Assembly: GCA_002839445.1 (NCBI GenBank)
Contig: PGYB01000002.1
Location: 1-64,000, forward strand
DNA from: Candidatus Riflebacteria bacterium HGW-Riflebacteria-1
GTDB lineage: Bacteria > Muiribacteriota > Ozemobacteria > Ozemobacterales > Ozemobacteraceae
DNA length: 64,000 bases
Reading direction: 5' to 3'
A model generated the notes under the pieces. The model did no database searches, was not told the origin of the DNA, and worked only from the letters and a program-made list of their open reading frames with translations. This document shows positions 33,837 to 43,198 of this stretch, one piece after another. The translations under genes were made by a program, and so were the position numbers. Position 1 is the stretch's first letter. Each line of letters opens with the position of its first letter.

Positions 33837-35714
33837 ATGTGCGGAATATGTGGATTTATCCACCCGAACTCTCTGCAGAACAGTGACCTGGTAATAAAAA
33901 ACATGGCCGCGACGATTCGCCATCGCGGCAACGAAGCCAGTGGCACTCTTGTTGAGCCGGGGCTGGCATTTGGGCATCAGCGCCTGTCTATTCTTGATCT
34001 CGACCCAAGATCGAACCAGCCAATGGTTTCTGCCAACAAGCGCTTTGTTATTACCTTCAATGGCGAGATTTACAATTTTCGCGAACTAAAGTCGCGTCTG
34101 CTCGACAAGCCTCTGCGCACGACTTCAGATACCGAGGTTTTGCTTGAACTCTGGGCGCAATACGGCCCAGATTGCCTGGAACATCTCAACGGCATGTTTG
34201 CCTTTGCTGTTTACGACCGCGAGCAGAAAGAGCTGTATTGCGTGCGCGACCGTCTTGGCGTAAAACCGCTGTTCTACTGGGGAGACAGCAGTAATTTTGC
34301 TTTTGCATCAGAAGCCAAGGCACTGCTCAAATACCCGGCCAGTAGCGCGCATACTGATTATACCGCTCTGTCAGACTATCTGTCGCTCGGCTATATTACT
34401 GGCGAAAAGACTATTTTTTCTGGAATAAAAAAACTGCAACCCGGCCATTATCTTAAGATCGCCAACGGAAACATGGAGAAAATCTGCTACTGGAACATTG
34501 TCGACAAACTCGGCTCAGCCAGGGGCAGCGCGTCTGGCGATGAGATTCTGCATCTGCTTGAATCTGCTGTGCAGTATCGTCTGATCAGCGATGTGCCGGT
34601 GGGTTCTTTTTTGAGTGGCGGCATCGACTCGGCGGCGGTAACAACTCTGGCTGCCCGGCACTGTTCAGATATTCAAACCTTTACCATCGGCTTCAATGAA
34701 CGCTCTTTTGATGAGTCGCCGCATGCCGCGCAGTTATCAGGCAGTCTTGGCCTGGCTAATCATGTTGAATTTTTTAACGAGCCTGACCTCGCTTTTTTGC
34801 AGCGTCTGGTAAAGTATTTTGACCAGCCGTTTGCCGATACCTCGGCCCTGCCTTTTTTTCAGTTGTGCAATAATACGAGTCGCACTATCAAGACTGTTTT
34901 ATGTGGCGATGGCGGCGATGAAATGTTTGCCGGCTATGAGACGCGCCGGGCCGATCTTTTCGCGCTGACCGGTTATCGCGTTTTCCCTTTCTGGAAAAGG
35001 CTTCTGCAATTTGCTTCGCAATTTGTAAGCCTGATCCCGGCCGACAGAGGCAAGGTTTCGCTGCATTACAAAGTGCGCCAGTTCTGCGAATTCGCTCATC
35101 TGCCGCCACCGCAAAGCCACTTTTCCTGGCGCCTTCTGTTTACTGAGGATGAAAAAAGAGCTCTGCTGAGCGCGCCTGTCAACGAGCAGTTGAACACGCA
35201 TAAGACCTGGAATAACTTTGCCGGGCTCTTTGAAAATGCCCGAGCGCTGCCGATGTTGCAGCAGCAGGCCGTCGTTGACCTGCAGACCTGGCTTGCCGAC
35301 GATATTTTATACAAGGCAGATCAGGCTTCTATGGCTCATACTCTCGAGATAAGGGCGCCATTTCTTGATTACCGACTCGTCGAAGCGGCCTTTGCCATTC
35401 CCGAGAAGCACAAGTTCACTGCGCGCAATACCAAGACATTATTGCGGCAGAAATTGTCGACCATATTGCCTGCAGATGTTCTTAAGCGCAAAAAAGAAGG
35501 TTTTGGCAGCCCGGTGTCAGTATGGCTTGAAGGCAGGTTGTCAGAGGTCTTTTGTGACAGCATGCATGATCGCCAGTTTAAAGAAGTTTTTCCTGATACC
35601 GCTGGCATTATGAAGCTTTATGATGAGCATCGCAGCCGTAAACGAGACAATGGCTATCGCCTCTGGGCGCTGTTCATGTTCGCGCTCTGGCAGAAGGAGT
35701 GGCAACAACCTTGA
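33837..35714 (+). CDS. asnB: Glutamine-hydrolysing asparagine synthase family amidotransferase
   Basis: 625 residues. The protein begins MCGICGF with Cys2 as the class II glutamine amidotransferase nucleophile, followed by RHRGNE, FNGEIYNF and a synthetase domain with the PP-loop FLSGGIDSAAV and CGDGGDEMFAGYE. It transfers ammonia from glutamine to a carboxylate after ATP activation. Copies inside polysaccharide loci often amidate uronic acids rather than make asparagine, and the neighbourhood favours that role, though this is inference. The 3' end overlaps the next gene through TTGA. Confidence 0.9.
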   Translation: MCGICGFIHPNSLQNSDLVIKNMAATIRHRGNEASGTLVEPGLAFGHQRLSILDLDPRSNQPMVSANKRFVITFNGEIYNFRELKSRLLDKPLRTTSDTEVLLELWAQYGPDCLEHLNGMFAFAVYDREQKELYCVRDRLGVKPLFYWGDSSNFAFASEAKALLKYPASSAHTDYTALSDYLSLGYITGEKTIFSGIKKLQPGHYLKIANGNMEKICYWNIVDKLGSARGSASGDEILHLLESAVQYRLISDVPVGSFLSGGIDSAAVTTLAARHCSDIQTFTIGFNERSFDESPHAAQLSGSLGLANHVEFFNEPDLAFLQRLVKYFDQPFADTSALPFFQLCNNTSRTIKTVLCGDGGDEMFAGYETRRADLFALTGYRVFPFWKRLLQFASQFVSLIPADRGKVSLHYKVRQFCEFAHLPPPQSHFSWRLLFTEDEKRALLSAPVNEQLNTHKTWNNFAGLFENARALPMLQQQAVVDLQTWLADDILYKADQASMAHTLEIRAPFLDYRLVEAAFAIPEKHKFTARNTKTLLRQKLSTILPADVLKRKKEGFGSPVSVWLEGRLSEVFCDSMHDRQFKEVFPDTAGIMKLYDEHRSRKRDNGYRLWALFMFALWQKEWQQP

Positions 35715-37555
35715 ACCAGGACTCAGCCGGGATATTCGAGAAGCGAAGTTACCTGATTTTTGCATTACTGGTGCTGGTTATATTCACCTTTTCGCCGGTA
35801 ATGTCGGCGCACTATCTTTTTTTTGACGAGCATGTCGCAGTTCTTGGCAATTCAGCGATAACTGCGCCTTTGTCGCTCGATTCTCTGGTGAGCATTTTCT
35901 CGTCTTATGAGCCAAACATCTACACACCTTTAAGCATTGCCAGCCATTGGCTTGAATACAACCTTTTTGGCTTCAACAGCGCAGTATCGCATTTTATAAA
36001 TCTATTATTGCACCTGGCCTGCGCGGTAATGGTCTTTCTGGTGGCCGAAGCGCTGGTGTCGAACTTGCGAGTTGCCTTTATTGTCGCGGCCATGTGGGCT
36101 GTACACCCGGTTCAGGTCGAATCAGTTGCCTGGGTGCTTGAGCGAAGGAATCTGCTGTACGGGCTTTTCTTTTTTGCTTCTCTGGCGGCGTATCTCAGGT
36201 ATCTCAAGAGTTTTCGCGCCCTCGACATGGCTGCCGCAACAGCTTTTATGATTATATCAGGGCTTTCCAAGAACCTCGCCTTCTTTTTGCCCGCGGCCTG
36301 GTTGATGCTCGACTGGCTTAAAAACCGGCGCTTGACGCGCGCTGTCTTTGTCGAGAAATTGCCCGGTTTTCTGGTTGCGCTGGGCTTTTTATCACTGATG
36401 ATTTTTGGTGTGCACAGCGGGGCTTCTGCAGCCAGTAAGCAGAGTTTTAACTGGCTGATTGCCAGCTACAATGTCGGCTTTTATGTTGTTAAAACACTAT
36501 TGCCGACTGCCCTTGCGCCGATATACGAGATTAACGCCGGTTCTGCGGACTTGTTTTCTTATGGCCCGCTTTTTCTGCTGGTCACGCTTGTCACGGGGGT
36601 GCTGATCTGTCGCAGAGATCGTCTGGCTGGCTTTGCCGCGCTGTTTTATCTGTTTAACATCCTGCCGCTCTCTGGCATCGTGGTGGTGGGGTATCGCTTT
36701 TACGCTGTTTTACACTTTCTCTATGTTGCCCTGTTTGGCATAATACTCTGTCTGGCCGTGACGTTCTGCAGGACTCTGCGGTCGTCGGCCAGGATGCATC
36801 TTTTTATGCCTGTTGGCATTGTCTTGACCATCTGGTTGTCGGTAATTTCATTTCAGTACTGCCAGATCTGGTCAAACTCCCGGGCCCTTTTTGAATATGC
36901 CCTCGAAATCGATCCTGACAACAGGTTTGCCCGAAACCAGCTCGGCGTTTTTCTCGAAAATAATCGTGATTATTATGAAGCGGCAAAGCATTATCAGGAG
37001 CTGATCAAGCGCTATCCTGCGTTTTTTGGCGGCTACTACGGGCTGGGCCGTATTTATCGCCGCGAAGGTCAGAACGCGGCTGCTATAGAGCTTTTCAGCA
37101 AGGCTCTCAAGGTTAATCAGAAAAGAGCTGATCTGCCCCTCGATCGCGGTATGCTGCTGCTGGGTGCCGGAGACTTTTCCACTGCCGAAAGCGACTTCTC
37201 AATGGCATTGCAGTATAACTATTCAAATCTGGGGCTGGTACATTTCTGGCGTTCCGAGGCCAGAAGGCGGCAGGGAAACTACTCCGGCGCGATTGCTGAT
37301 TTGCTGCTGGCAGCAGCCGAAAATAAAGATGATTTCAGTCTCAAAGTCGGTCTTATCGAACTGTTCGTTGAGAGCGGCCAGATTTCTGAGGCAGCAGTGG
37401 CTTTTATCAGCGCTTGCGGACAGGTGACCGAGAATCCGCAACAGTGGCTTGAATACCTGCAAATCATCTGTTCGCCAAGTTTTGCTGCCGTTCTGCAAAG
37501 GTCAACGCCATACCGAAACTTCTTCAGATCTAAGTTCAACTGGCACTTTTTCTGA
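35711..37555 (+). CDS. TMTC-like GT-C membrane protein with C-terminal TPR repeats
   Basis: About 614 residues from TTG at 35711, which overlaps the asnB stop (TTGA) and lies 11 bases after AAGGAG; a GTG at 35699 is possible. About ten membrane helices are followed by TPR repeats from about residue 390 to 560 (for example NRFARNQLGVFLENNRDYYEAA). HPVQVESVAWVLERRNLLYG is the characteristic loop of TMTC/DUF1736 proteins, which in animals are O-mannosyltransferases. It probably transfers a sugar from the lipid carrier to an exported substrate. Last gene of the GT2-radical SAM-asnB run. Confidence 0.82.
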   Translation: MNQDSAGIFEKRSYLIFALLVLVIFTFSPVMSAHYLFFDEHVAVLGNSAITAPLSLDSLVSIFSSYEPNIYTPLSIASHWLEYNLFGFNSAVSHFINLLLHLACAVMVFLVAEALVSNLRVAFIVAAMWAVHPVQVESVAWVLERRNLLYGLFFFASLAAYLRYLKSFRALDMAAATAFMIISGLSKNLAFFLPAAWLMLDWLKNRRLTRAVFVEKLPGFLVALGFLSLMIFGVHSGASAASKQSFNWLIASYNVGFYVVKTLLPTALAPIYEINAGSADLFSYGPLFLLVTLVTGVLICRRDRLAGFAALFYLFNILPLSGIVVVGYRFYAVLHFLYVALFGIILCLAVTFCRTLRSSARMHLFMPVGIVLTIWLSVISFQYCQIWSNSRALFEYALEIDPDNRFARNQLGVFLENNRDYYEAAKHYQELIKRYPAFFGGYYGLGRIYRREGQNAAAIELFSKALKVNQKRADLPLDRGMLLLGAGDFSTAESDFSMALQYNYSNLGLVHFWRSEARRRQGNYSGAIADLLLAAAENKDDFSLKVGLIELFVESGQISEAAVAFISACGQVTENPQQWLEYLQIICSPSFAAVLQRSTPYRNFFRSKFNWHFF

Positions 37556-37621
37556 ATAGTTGATATCTGCACAAACAAAGCCGACTCAAATACCTGGTTG
37601 GTTGCACCTGCTAAGGGCATA

Positions 37622-37685
37622 GGCGGGTATCCCGCCGAGAGCCCGAATAAACGGTATATGCTCGGGTGTCGTTTTTGTTTTTGCA
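37622..37685 (+). terminator. Double hairpin with T-run after the TMTC-like gene
   Basis: GGCGGG-TAT-CCCGCC (37622-37636) is followed by CCCGA ... TCGGG (37642-37666) and then GTCGTTTTTGTTTTTG. It ends the plus-strand glycan operon between convergent genes. Its core GCCGAGAGCCCG also occurs in the structured intergenic region at 43045. Confidence 0.6.
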
Positions 37686-37713
37686 GGACTCAATACAGCT
37701 GCTGGCTGGCAGC

Positions 37714-38823
37714 CTATTTTCTGACGATCAGCGACCACAAAACATTGTTGGTGTGGCGCAGGCATTCAACTGTCATACCGTTGTCTTCTGCCAGTCTGCT
37801 GACTTCTTCGCGCCTGAAATGGTAAGAAATCGGCGCGTGGAAAAGATCAAAGATTGACATCCAGGTCGTCTTAAACCGGTTCTGCGACCAGAGTATCATG
37901 TGCTCATACAATGGTATCTTTGCCGCGAATTCTGGCGCCATTTTGCCGACCGGAACATAAAAAAGCATGATGATAAACTGCAATACCAGGGTCGGAAAAA
38001 ATGACAGCATAAACAGAATCTTCAGAGGAATCCTGTGCAGAACCGCTTTGGCAGGCTCTACTATGTGCGTCATGAGAAAATTGCCTTCCCAGCTGTAGAC
38101 GCAGATCGCGGTCTGACCGGCCTTGCGCGTAACTCTCGCAAGCTCGGCAAAGCCCTGTTTGTGATTGTGGACATGCTGCAGTGCGTGGTCGCAGATCGCG
38201 ATGTCGACAAGATCAGATTGCAGGGGCATTTGCACAAGATCTGAGCGAATGAGCAGCAGCTCGGTAGAGCTGCATGATTCAAGCAGCTTGCGGGCAGCGT
38301 AGATTTCTCGCCCCAGATCAATGGCCACAATTGTCTTTGCCCCCATTTTGCTGAGGTGATAAACTTCGCGACCACGCCCGGCGCCACCAACCAATACTAT
38401 TGCGCCTTTTACCGCCTCGGGAGCGACAGGAATAAAATTTCTGAATGCCTGCTGACCCAGAAAACCGGGGCCGTCGAGATCGTTCACCGTGAACGGGTGT
38501 ATTTCATCCCATTGGTATTCCCAGTTTTTAAGAACCGCTACCTGTTGGAGTTCGCTGCTGCTAAGCTTTTTGTTTGCGCAACCAAAATCTTCTGGCGCGA
38601 AGCCTAGCGTGGCGAGGGTCGCGATTTCTTTCGGGTTGAGCGAATGACTGCTGGTTCGCGAGAATAACACCGCAACCCCGTCGAGTACGGGGTACAGGCG
38701 GTGGCAGTTCTGGCATTCGATAACGCCATTCTCGATCTGCTCGTCTGTTGCTTTACCAGCTTTTATTGCGAGCTGGCTGCCACAATCCAGACATTTAAGC
38801 CAGGAAATATGCTTTGTTTTCAT
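37714..38823 (-). CDS. Trm112-like zinc ribbon plus SAM methyltransferase
   Basis: 369 residues. The N-terminus has a four-cysteine ribbon (C11, C14, C37, C40) with RLYPVLDGVAVLF, the Trm112p-like pattern. A class I methyltransferase domain follows with IVLVGGAGRGREVYHL and AICDHALQHV. After it come hydrophobic helices around residues 265-295, so the protein may be membrane-associated. The substrate is unknown; the position at the edge of the glycan locus suggests a sugar or lipid. It follows pilT by 13 bases on the same strand and may be transcribed with it. Confidence 0.82.
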   Translation of the reverse strand: MKTKHISWLKCLDCGSQLAIKAGKATDEQIENGVIECQNCHRLYPVLDGVAVLFSRTSSHSLNPKEIATLATLGFAPEDFGCANKKLSSSELQQVAVLKNWEYQWDEIHPFTVNDLDGPGFLGQQAFRNFIPVAPEAVKGAIVLVGGAGRGREVYHLSKMGAKTIVAIDLGREIYAARKLLESCSSTELLLIRSDLVQMPLQSDLVDIAICDHALQHVHNHKQGFAELARVTRKAGQTAICVYSWEGNFLMTHIVEPAKAVLHRIPLKILFMLSFFPTLVLQFIIMLFYVPVGKMAPEFAAKIPLYEHMILWSQNRFKTTWMSIFDLFHAPISYHFRREEVSRLAEDNGMTVECLRHTNNVLWSLIVRK

Positions 38824-38836
38824 CGGCCGGACTTTG

Positions 38837-39898
38837 TCAGGCGCTCTTAAGCATTCTTTCGAGCTCTTTGGGGTGCATGGTGTGAATCATGGCTTCTTCA
38901 AGAGTGATATCGCCACGCAGATACAGGTCTCTGAGTGACATTTCGAAGGTCATCATACCGTCATCATGGCTTGTCTGCATAACAGTGTACAAGCCAGAAA
39001 TTTTCTGTTCGCGAATACAGTTGGCGACGGCAGGATTGCCAATCAGAATTTCATTGCAGACTACGCGGCCCTTTCCGCTGGCTACTGGCAGCAGCTGCTG
39101 TGCTACAACCGCGCGCAGAACGAAAGAGAGCTGTGAACGGATCTGCGACTGCTGGTGCGGCGGAAACATGTCGATGATACGGTTGATTGTCTGGGCGGCG
39201 TCAGTGGTGTGCAGAGTGCCGAAAACCAGATGGCCGGTTTCTGCCATGGTGCAGGCGGCGCCAACGGTTTCGAGGTCGCGCATTTCGCCTACCAGAATAA
39301 CATCTGGATCTTCGCGCAGAACTCGGCGCAGTGCTTCGCCGAAAGACTTGGTGTCGATGTGCAGTTCGCGCTGGTTGATGACCGAGCGTTTGTGATAATG
39401 CAGATATTCGATCGGGTCTTCGATCGTCATGATGTGGCAGCGCCTGGATTCGTTGACCATGTTGATCAGGCAGGCCAGCGAAGTTGATTTGCCGGAACCG
39501 GTCGGGCCGGTAAACAATACCAGCCCTTTGCGCATGTGGGTGAATTCGCGCAGCTTTTCGGGCAGGCGCAGTTCTTCGAGTGACGGAATCTTGGTCGGAA
39601 TAATTCGGAAAGCGGCTCCGATACAGCCGCGCTGCTTATAAACGTTAACGCGGAAACGGCCAAAACCGTGAACAGAATATGACATATCGAGTTCAAAATT
39701 CTCTTCAAACTCTTTCTGTTGCTCGGCGGTAAGCATGTTGTATATCAGGGATCTAGTATCCATAGGGGTCAGAACGTCAAGGTCCGTCTGTATCAGTTCG
39801 CCGTCAACACGGATAACTGGTGGTGTACCCACGGTGATATGAAGGTCTGATGCCCCATTTTCAATGACCAGATTCAACAAATCGTTCAGGACAAACAT
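38837..39898 (-). CDS. pilT: Type IV pilus retraction ATPase PilT
   Basis: 353 residues. Walker A GPTGSGKST at 131-139, an Asp box around IEDPIEYLHY, Walker B VILVGEMRD, and a His box in MAETGHLVFGTLHTTDAA. The C-terminal NPAVANCIREQK matches the PilT-specific AIRNLIRE region in diverged form. It powers pilus depolymerisation and twitching from the cytoplasmic side. AAGGAG precedes the ATG by 8 bases. It lies downstream of pilB, separated by a terminator-like hairpin. Confidence 0.95.
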   Translation of the reverse strand: MFVLNDLLNLVIENGASDLHITVGTPPVIRVDGELIQTDLDVLTPMDTRSLIYNMLTAEQQKEFEENFELDMSYSVHGFGRFRVNVYKQRGCIGAAFRIIPTKIPSLEELRLPEKLREFTHMRKGLVLFTGPTGSGKSTSLACLINMVNESRRCHIMTIEDPIEYLHYHKRSVINQRELHIDTKSFGEALRRVLREDPDVILVGEMRDLETVGAACTMAETGHLVFGTLHTTDAAQTINRIIDMFPPHQQSQIRSQLSFVLRAVVAQQLLPVASGKGRVVCNEILIGNPAVANCIREQKISGLYTVMQTSHDDGMMTFEMSLRDLYLRGDITLEEAMIHTMHPKELERMLKSA

Positions 39899-39943
39899 TT
39901 CCGCACTCCTTAATGGATCTTTTTTTCTTTAGTGAAGGTCTGT

Positions 39944-39984
39944 AAAAATAACACTCCCGCAACTGCGCAGGCAGTGGGGGAGTG
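39944..39984 (-). terminator. Terminator between pilB and pilT
   Basis: ACACTCCC pairs with GGGAGTGT, with a nested ACTGC/GCAGT stem (39951-39984). On the minus strand it is followed by TATTTTTA. It should at least partly end pilB transcription before pilT. Confidence 0.65.
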
Positions 39985-40019
39985 TCAGGTTTATACTGGA
40001 AAAATACAACTGCATCAAC

Positions 40020-41849
40020 TCAGTGTTCGCCCATGGTAACGCGAACGACTTCTTCGACTGATGTCATGCCGACAAGGGCTTTACGTATAGCTGATTCACG
40101 CAGTGACAACATGCCTTCTTCAATGGCCTGGCGGCGGATATCGTCGGTTGAGCCGCCGTTGAGAATGATGTCGCGCAGACGTTCAGACATAATCATGACT
40201 TCGTATACGCCAATACGGCCTCTACTGCCTGAATTGCCGCATGATTCGCAGCCTTTGCCTTTGTAGAACATCATATTCTTTTCGTTGATGTGTGGCAGGT
40301 CAATGCGGCGAATGAGTTCGGGTGTGATACCGAACTGGCCAATCTGTTCAGCGCGTGGCTTGATTTCAAATTTGCAGTCTTTGCAGATTTTTCGAACCAG
40401 ACGCTGAGCCTGAATCAGAACAACTGAGGTCGTAACCATGAACGGCTCAATACCCATGTTGATGATACGGCCAATTGTGCCGGGGGCGTCATTCGTATGC
40501 AGGGTCGAAAGAACAAGGTGGCCGGTCATCGACGCTTTGATGGCGATTTCCGCGGTTTCAAAGTCGCGAATCTCACCAACCATGATTACATCGGGATCCT
40601 GGCGCAGGAAGGAGCGCAGCGCGGCCGCGAAGGTCAGGCCGATCTCGGGTTTGCACTGAACCTGGTTAACGCCGTGCAGCATGTATTCAACCGGGTCTTC
40701 GGCGGTCATGACGTTGGTGTCTATTGAGTTAACCGAAGTCAGGGCTGAATAAAGAGTTGTGGTTTTGCCAGACCCGGTAGGGCCGGTAACCAGAATGATG
40801 CCGTATGGCGACGCGACACCTGCCTTAAAGCGGTCAAGCGTTTTGGGTTCAAAGCCGAGGTCTTCGAGGTTAACCTTCAGTGAGGTCTGGTCAAGAATAC
40901 GCATAACGATCTTCTCGCCCCAGATAACCGGCAGAACCGAAACGCGCAGGTCGATCATGCGGTTCGAAACTTTGATTTTGATGCGGCCGTCTTGTGGCAG
41001 ACGCTTTTCTGCGATGTTCAATGACGACATGATTTTGATACGCGAAGTAATAGCAGCTGTTGCCTTTTTCGGCGGCTGCATCGCGGTATACATCATACCG
41101 TCCTGGCGGTATCTGATGCGCAGTTCTTTTTCGAACGGTTCGATATGAATATCGGAAACGCCGTTCTGAACAGCCTGCGAGATAACCAGGTTGCACAGTC
41201 TGATGATCGGCGCGTCGTTTTCGCCGAGTTCGCCGAGACCGTCGAGGTCTTCGTCGTCAGCGTGGCCGATATCTTCGAGGTCGTCCATCAGTTTGTCCTG
41301 CTGGGCAACCGCGCCGTAGGCGTCCTGCAAAGCTTTGTTGATATCTGTATGTGTCGCGACGACCGGTTTGACCATCAGGGCTGTCATCAGCTGAATGTCG
41401 TCGATCGCGATAATGTTGAGCGGGTCGACCATGGCCACGGTGAGCTTGTTTCCGACTTTGTTGATCGGAATCAGCATGTGGCGCTTGGCAATATGTTCAG
41501 GCACGAGTTTGGCGATAACCGGGTCGATCAGATAGTTCGACAGGTCGATAAAAGGAATGCGCAACTGCTTCGACAGAATCTGGACTATATCCTGCTCGGT
41601 TACCAGATGCATTTCTACAAGAACCGCACCAAGACGTTTGCCGCTCTTTTTCTGCAGCGAAAGTGCCTGCTGCAGCTGCTCTTCGTTGATCAGGCCTTCC
41701 TGAATCAGGGCATCGCCAAGTCGCAGTTTCTTGGAAAGAATTGAAGTAGCCGCCGCAGATTTGGGCATCGGCGCAGCCTGACCCGGAGGTGGCCCGCCAG
41801 CAGGCGTTCCGGCCGGGGCTCCTGGTGCGGCAGGAGGAGTTTGATTCAT
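40020..41849 (-). CDS. pilB: Type IV pilus assembly ATPase PilB/GspE with MshEN domain
   Basis: 609 residues. A Pro/Ala/Gly-rich start is followed by an MshEN-type N-domain. Its first half, residues 43-66, fits the c-di-GMP-binding pattern (RLGxxLIxxGLIxxxxLxxxLxxQ) at every position; the second half, 72-95, has His in place of the Gly. The ATPase core has Walker A GPTGSGKTT (356-364), Walker B VIMVGEIRD, a His box, and a zinc site CKDCKFE ... CESCGNSG. It drives pilus extension, probably under c-di-GMP control. AAGGAAGGA precedes the ATG. Confidence 0.94.
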   Translation of the reverse strand: MNQTPPAAPGAPAGTPAGGPPPGQAAPMPKSAAATSILSKKLRLGDALIQEGLINEEQLQQALSLQKKSGKRLGAVLVEMHLVTEQDIVQILSKQLRIPFIDLSNYLIDPVIAKLVPEHIAKRHMLIPINKVGNKLTVAMVDPLNIIAIDDIQLMTALMVKPVVATHTDINKALQDAYGAVAQQDKLMDDLEDIGHADDEDLDGLGELGENDAPIIRLCNLVISQAVQNGVSDIHIEPFEKELRIRYRQDGMMYTAMQPPKKATAAITSRIKIMSSLNIAEKRLPQDGRIKIKVSNRMIDLRVSVLPVIWGEKIVMRILDQTSLKVNLEDLGFEPKTLDRFKAGVASPYGIILVTGPTGSGKTTTLYSALTSVNSIDTNVMTAEDPVEYMLHGVNQVQCKPEIGLTFAAALRSFLRQDPDVIMVGEIRDFETAEIAIKASMTGHLVLSTLHTNDAPGTIGRIINMGIEPFMVTTSVVLIQAQRLVRKICKDCKFEIKPRAEQIGQFGITPELIRRIDLPHINEKNMMFYKGKGCESCGNSGSRGRIGVYEVMIMSERLRDIILNGGSTDDIRRQAIEEGMLSLRESAIRKALVGMTSVEEVVRVTMGEH

Positions 41850-41922
41850 TACTGCAGTTCCTTCCTTATTTCTTTACCAGAAATAATGCCTCATTTTACC
41901 TAACTAAGCAAGTAATCTGATA

Positions 41923-42762
41923 TTACCTGCCAAAAATGCACCTTCTCATAACCTCTTCGGGGGCCGGCAGTCCGGTTAACAGGCTGAACGCTTCCACGCC
42001 CTGTTCCAGCAGGAGCTCCCGACCATCCATTACGGTACAGCCATTATTTCTGGCTGTTTCCAGCAATCTGGATGCTGGTGCATAATTAAAATCGACATAA
42101 AACTTACTTTTGCTGAGAAATTCTTTAAGCTCTGCAACAAAATCATCCTTATGCCACCCCAGTGGGGTCGCGTTGATTATTATATCAGATTCTTGTATTG
42201 CGTAGGCAAAGTTTTTCTCATTCCACGCCAGTCTTTTTATACCATCTGCCTGGTTCGAGTCAATAGCGTCGCTGCAACTTCTGGCGATCTGGAAAACCCG
42301 TGCGCCGCTTTTCTGCAAGGCCCAGATCGCTGCTGCTGCCGCGCCGCCGCTGCCCATTACCAGGCCGGCTTTCGGTCGGCCAGTCTTTTCTATCAGACGC
42401 AGGCAGCCGGTGGCATCGGTGTTCCAGCCTTCTATATGGCCGTCTTCACAAATCTTTATGCAGTTTACTGTCTTGAGTGAATCTGCCGGGCTGTGCAACA
42501 GGTCACAAAACTCTGCCACCGCCTGTTTGTGCGGTGCGGTTACATTGCAACCACATATGCCAAGAGCTTTGAGCCCGTTTATCGCCTCGGCGAGATCGGC
42601 GCGGCAAACTCGAAAGGGTACATACGCGGCATCGAGGTCGCAGAATCGGAACGCAGCGTTCCAGAAGGCGGGGCTGGCAGAATGGGCGATCGGATCGCCG
42701 ATTATAGCAAAAATCTGGCTTGTGCCAGAGATTTCGAAATTCACGTGATTTGACAAGTTCAA
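41923..42762 (-). CDS. aroE: Shikimate dehydrogenase
   Basis: 279 residues, normal length. Reduces 3-dehydroshikimate with NADPH in aromatic amino acid synthesis. Shikimate-binding PIAHSASPAFWN and NVTAPHK (catalytic Lys), NTDATGC (catalytic Asp), the nucleotide loop GSGGAAAAAI and NATPLG are all present. The start is a TTG at 42762 behind AAAGG. It is not visibly linked to other aro genes; the 436-base gap upstream holds structured DNA. Its end lies about 70 bases upstream of pilB on the same strand. Confidence 0.93.
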   Translation of the reverse strand: MNLSNHVNFEISGTSQIFAIIGDPIAHSASPAFWNAAFRFCDLDAAYVPFRVCRADLAEAINGLKALGICGCNVTAPHKQAVAEFCDLLHSPADSLKTVNCIKICEDGHIEGWNTDATGCLRLIEKTGRPKAGLVMGSGGAAAAAIWALQKSGARVFQIARSCSDAIDSNQADGIKRLAWNEKNFAYAIQESDIIINATPLGWHKDDFVAELKEFLSKSKFYVDFNYAPASRLLETARNNGCTVMDGRELLLEQGVEAFSLLTGLPAPEEVMRRCIFGR

Positions 42763-43198
42763 CTAACCTTTGTCAAGATTGAGCGAATAGTTTCGCTTGT
42801 AAAAGAGGATGCAAAATTGCTTTTATAAAAACGGTAACAAGAGCGTAGGCAGGTTTTTTGCACACGAGGTGCTTATGCCGGGCGGCTCAGGATAGAGCAG
42901 CTCTGAGAGACAGGCAACTTTGACACAATCCCGACAACTCCTACCTCAAATTCGCAACTGTCGATAGCTGTAGCGAATGGGCCGCTGAACAGTTCGGCAT
43001 ACGCCGTTCTAATGGCTGAAGGCATAAAAGAACGGCCTAATAATGCCGAGAGCCCGGTATAAGCAGTATGCCGTGGTTCGAACTATTTAGCTCAAGTGTA
43101 ACTGGGAGTAGCTTTGTTGAAATAGTGAGGAATTTGCAATCTTACTATTCCGAATTCAGCATGTTGCTATGGTATTTACAAATTCAGGATGGCAAGTC
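42763..43198. other. Long structured intergenic region upstream of aroE
   Basis: 436 bases with no credible coding sequence. It should hold the aroE promoter and the end of the STAS transcript. A strong hairpin is at 42995-43048. Further left, GTAGGCAGG (about 42845) and CTCCTACC (about 42938) could pair over a distance. No match to a tRNA, riboswitch, 6S, SRP or RNase P consensus that I can recognise. Confidence 0.5.
42995..43073. ncRNA. Candidate structured RNA or structured repeat
   Basis: CGGCAT-AC-GCCGTTCT, an 18-base loop, then AGAACGGC-CTAATA-ATGCCG form a 14-pair stem with one internal loop. The adjoining GCCGAGAGCCCGGTATAAGC (43045-43064) repeats the core found at 37634. The strand cannot be decided. 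Either a dispersed repeat or a regulatory RNA; no known family recognised. Confidence 0.35.

Noticed and set aside
42763..43198. Riboswitch, 6S, SRP or RNase P RNA in the long gap
   Set aside because: The strong hairpins invited this, but no consensus core of these families could be matched by eye; kept only as an unassigned structured element.
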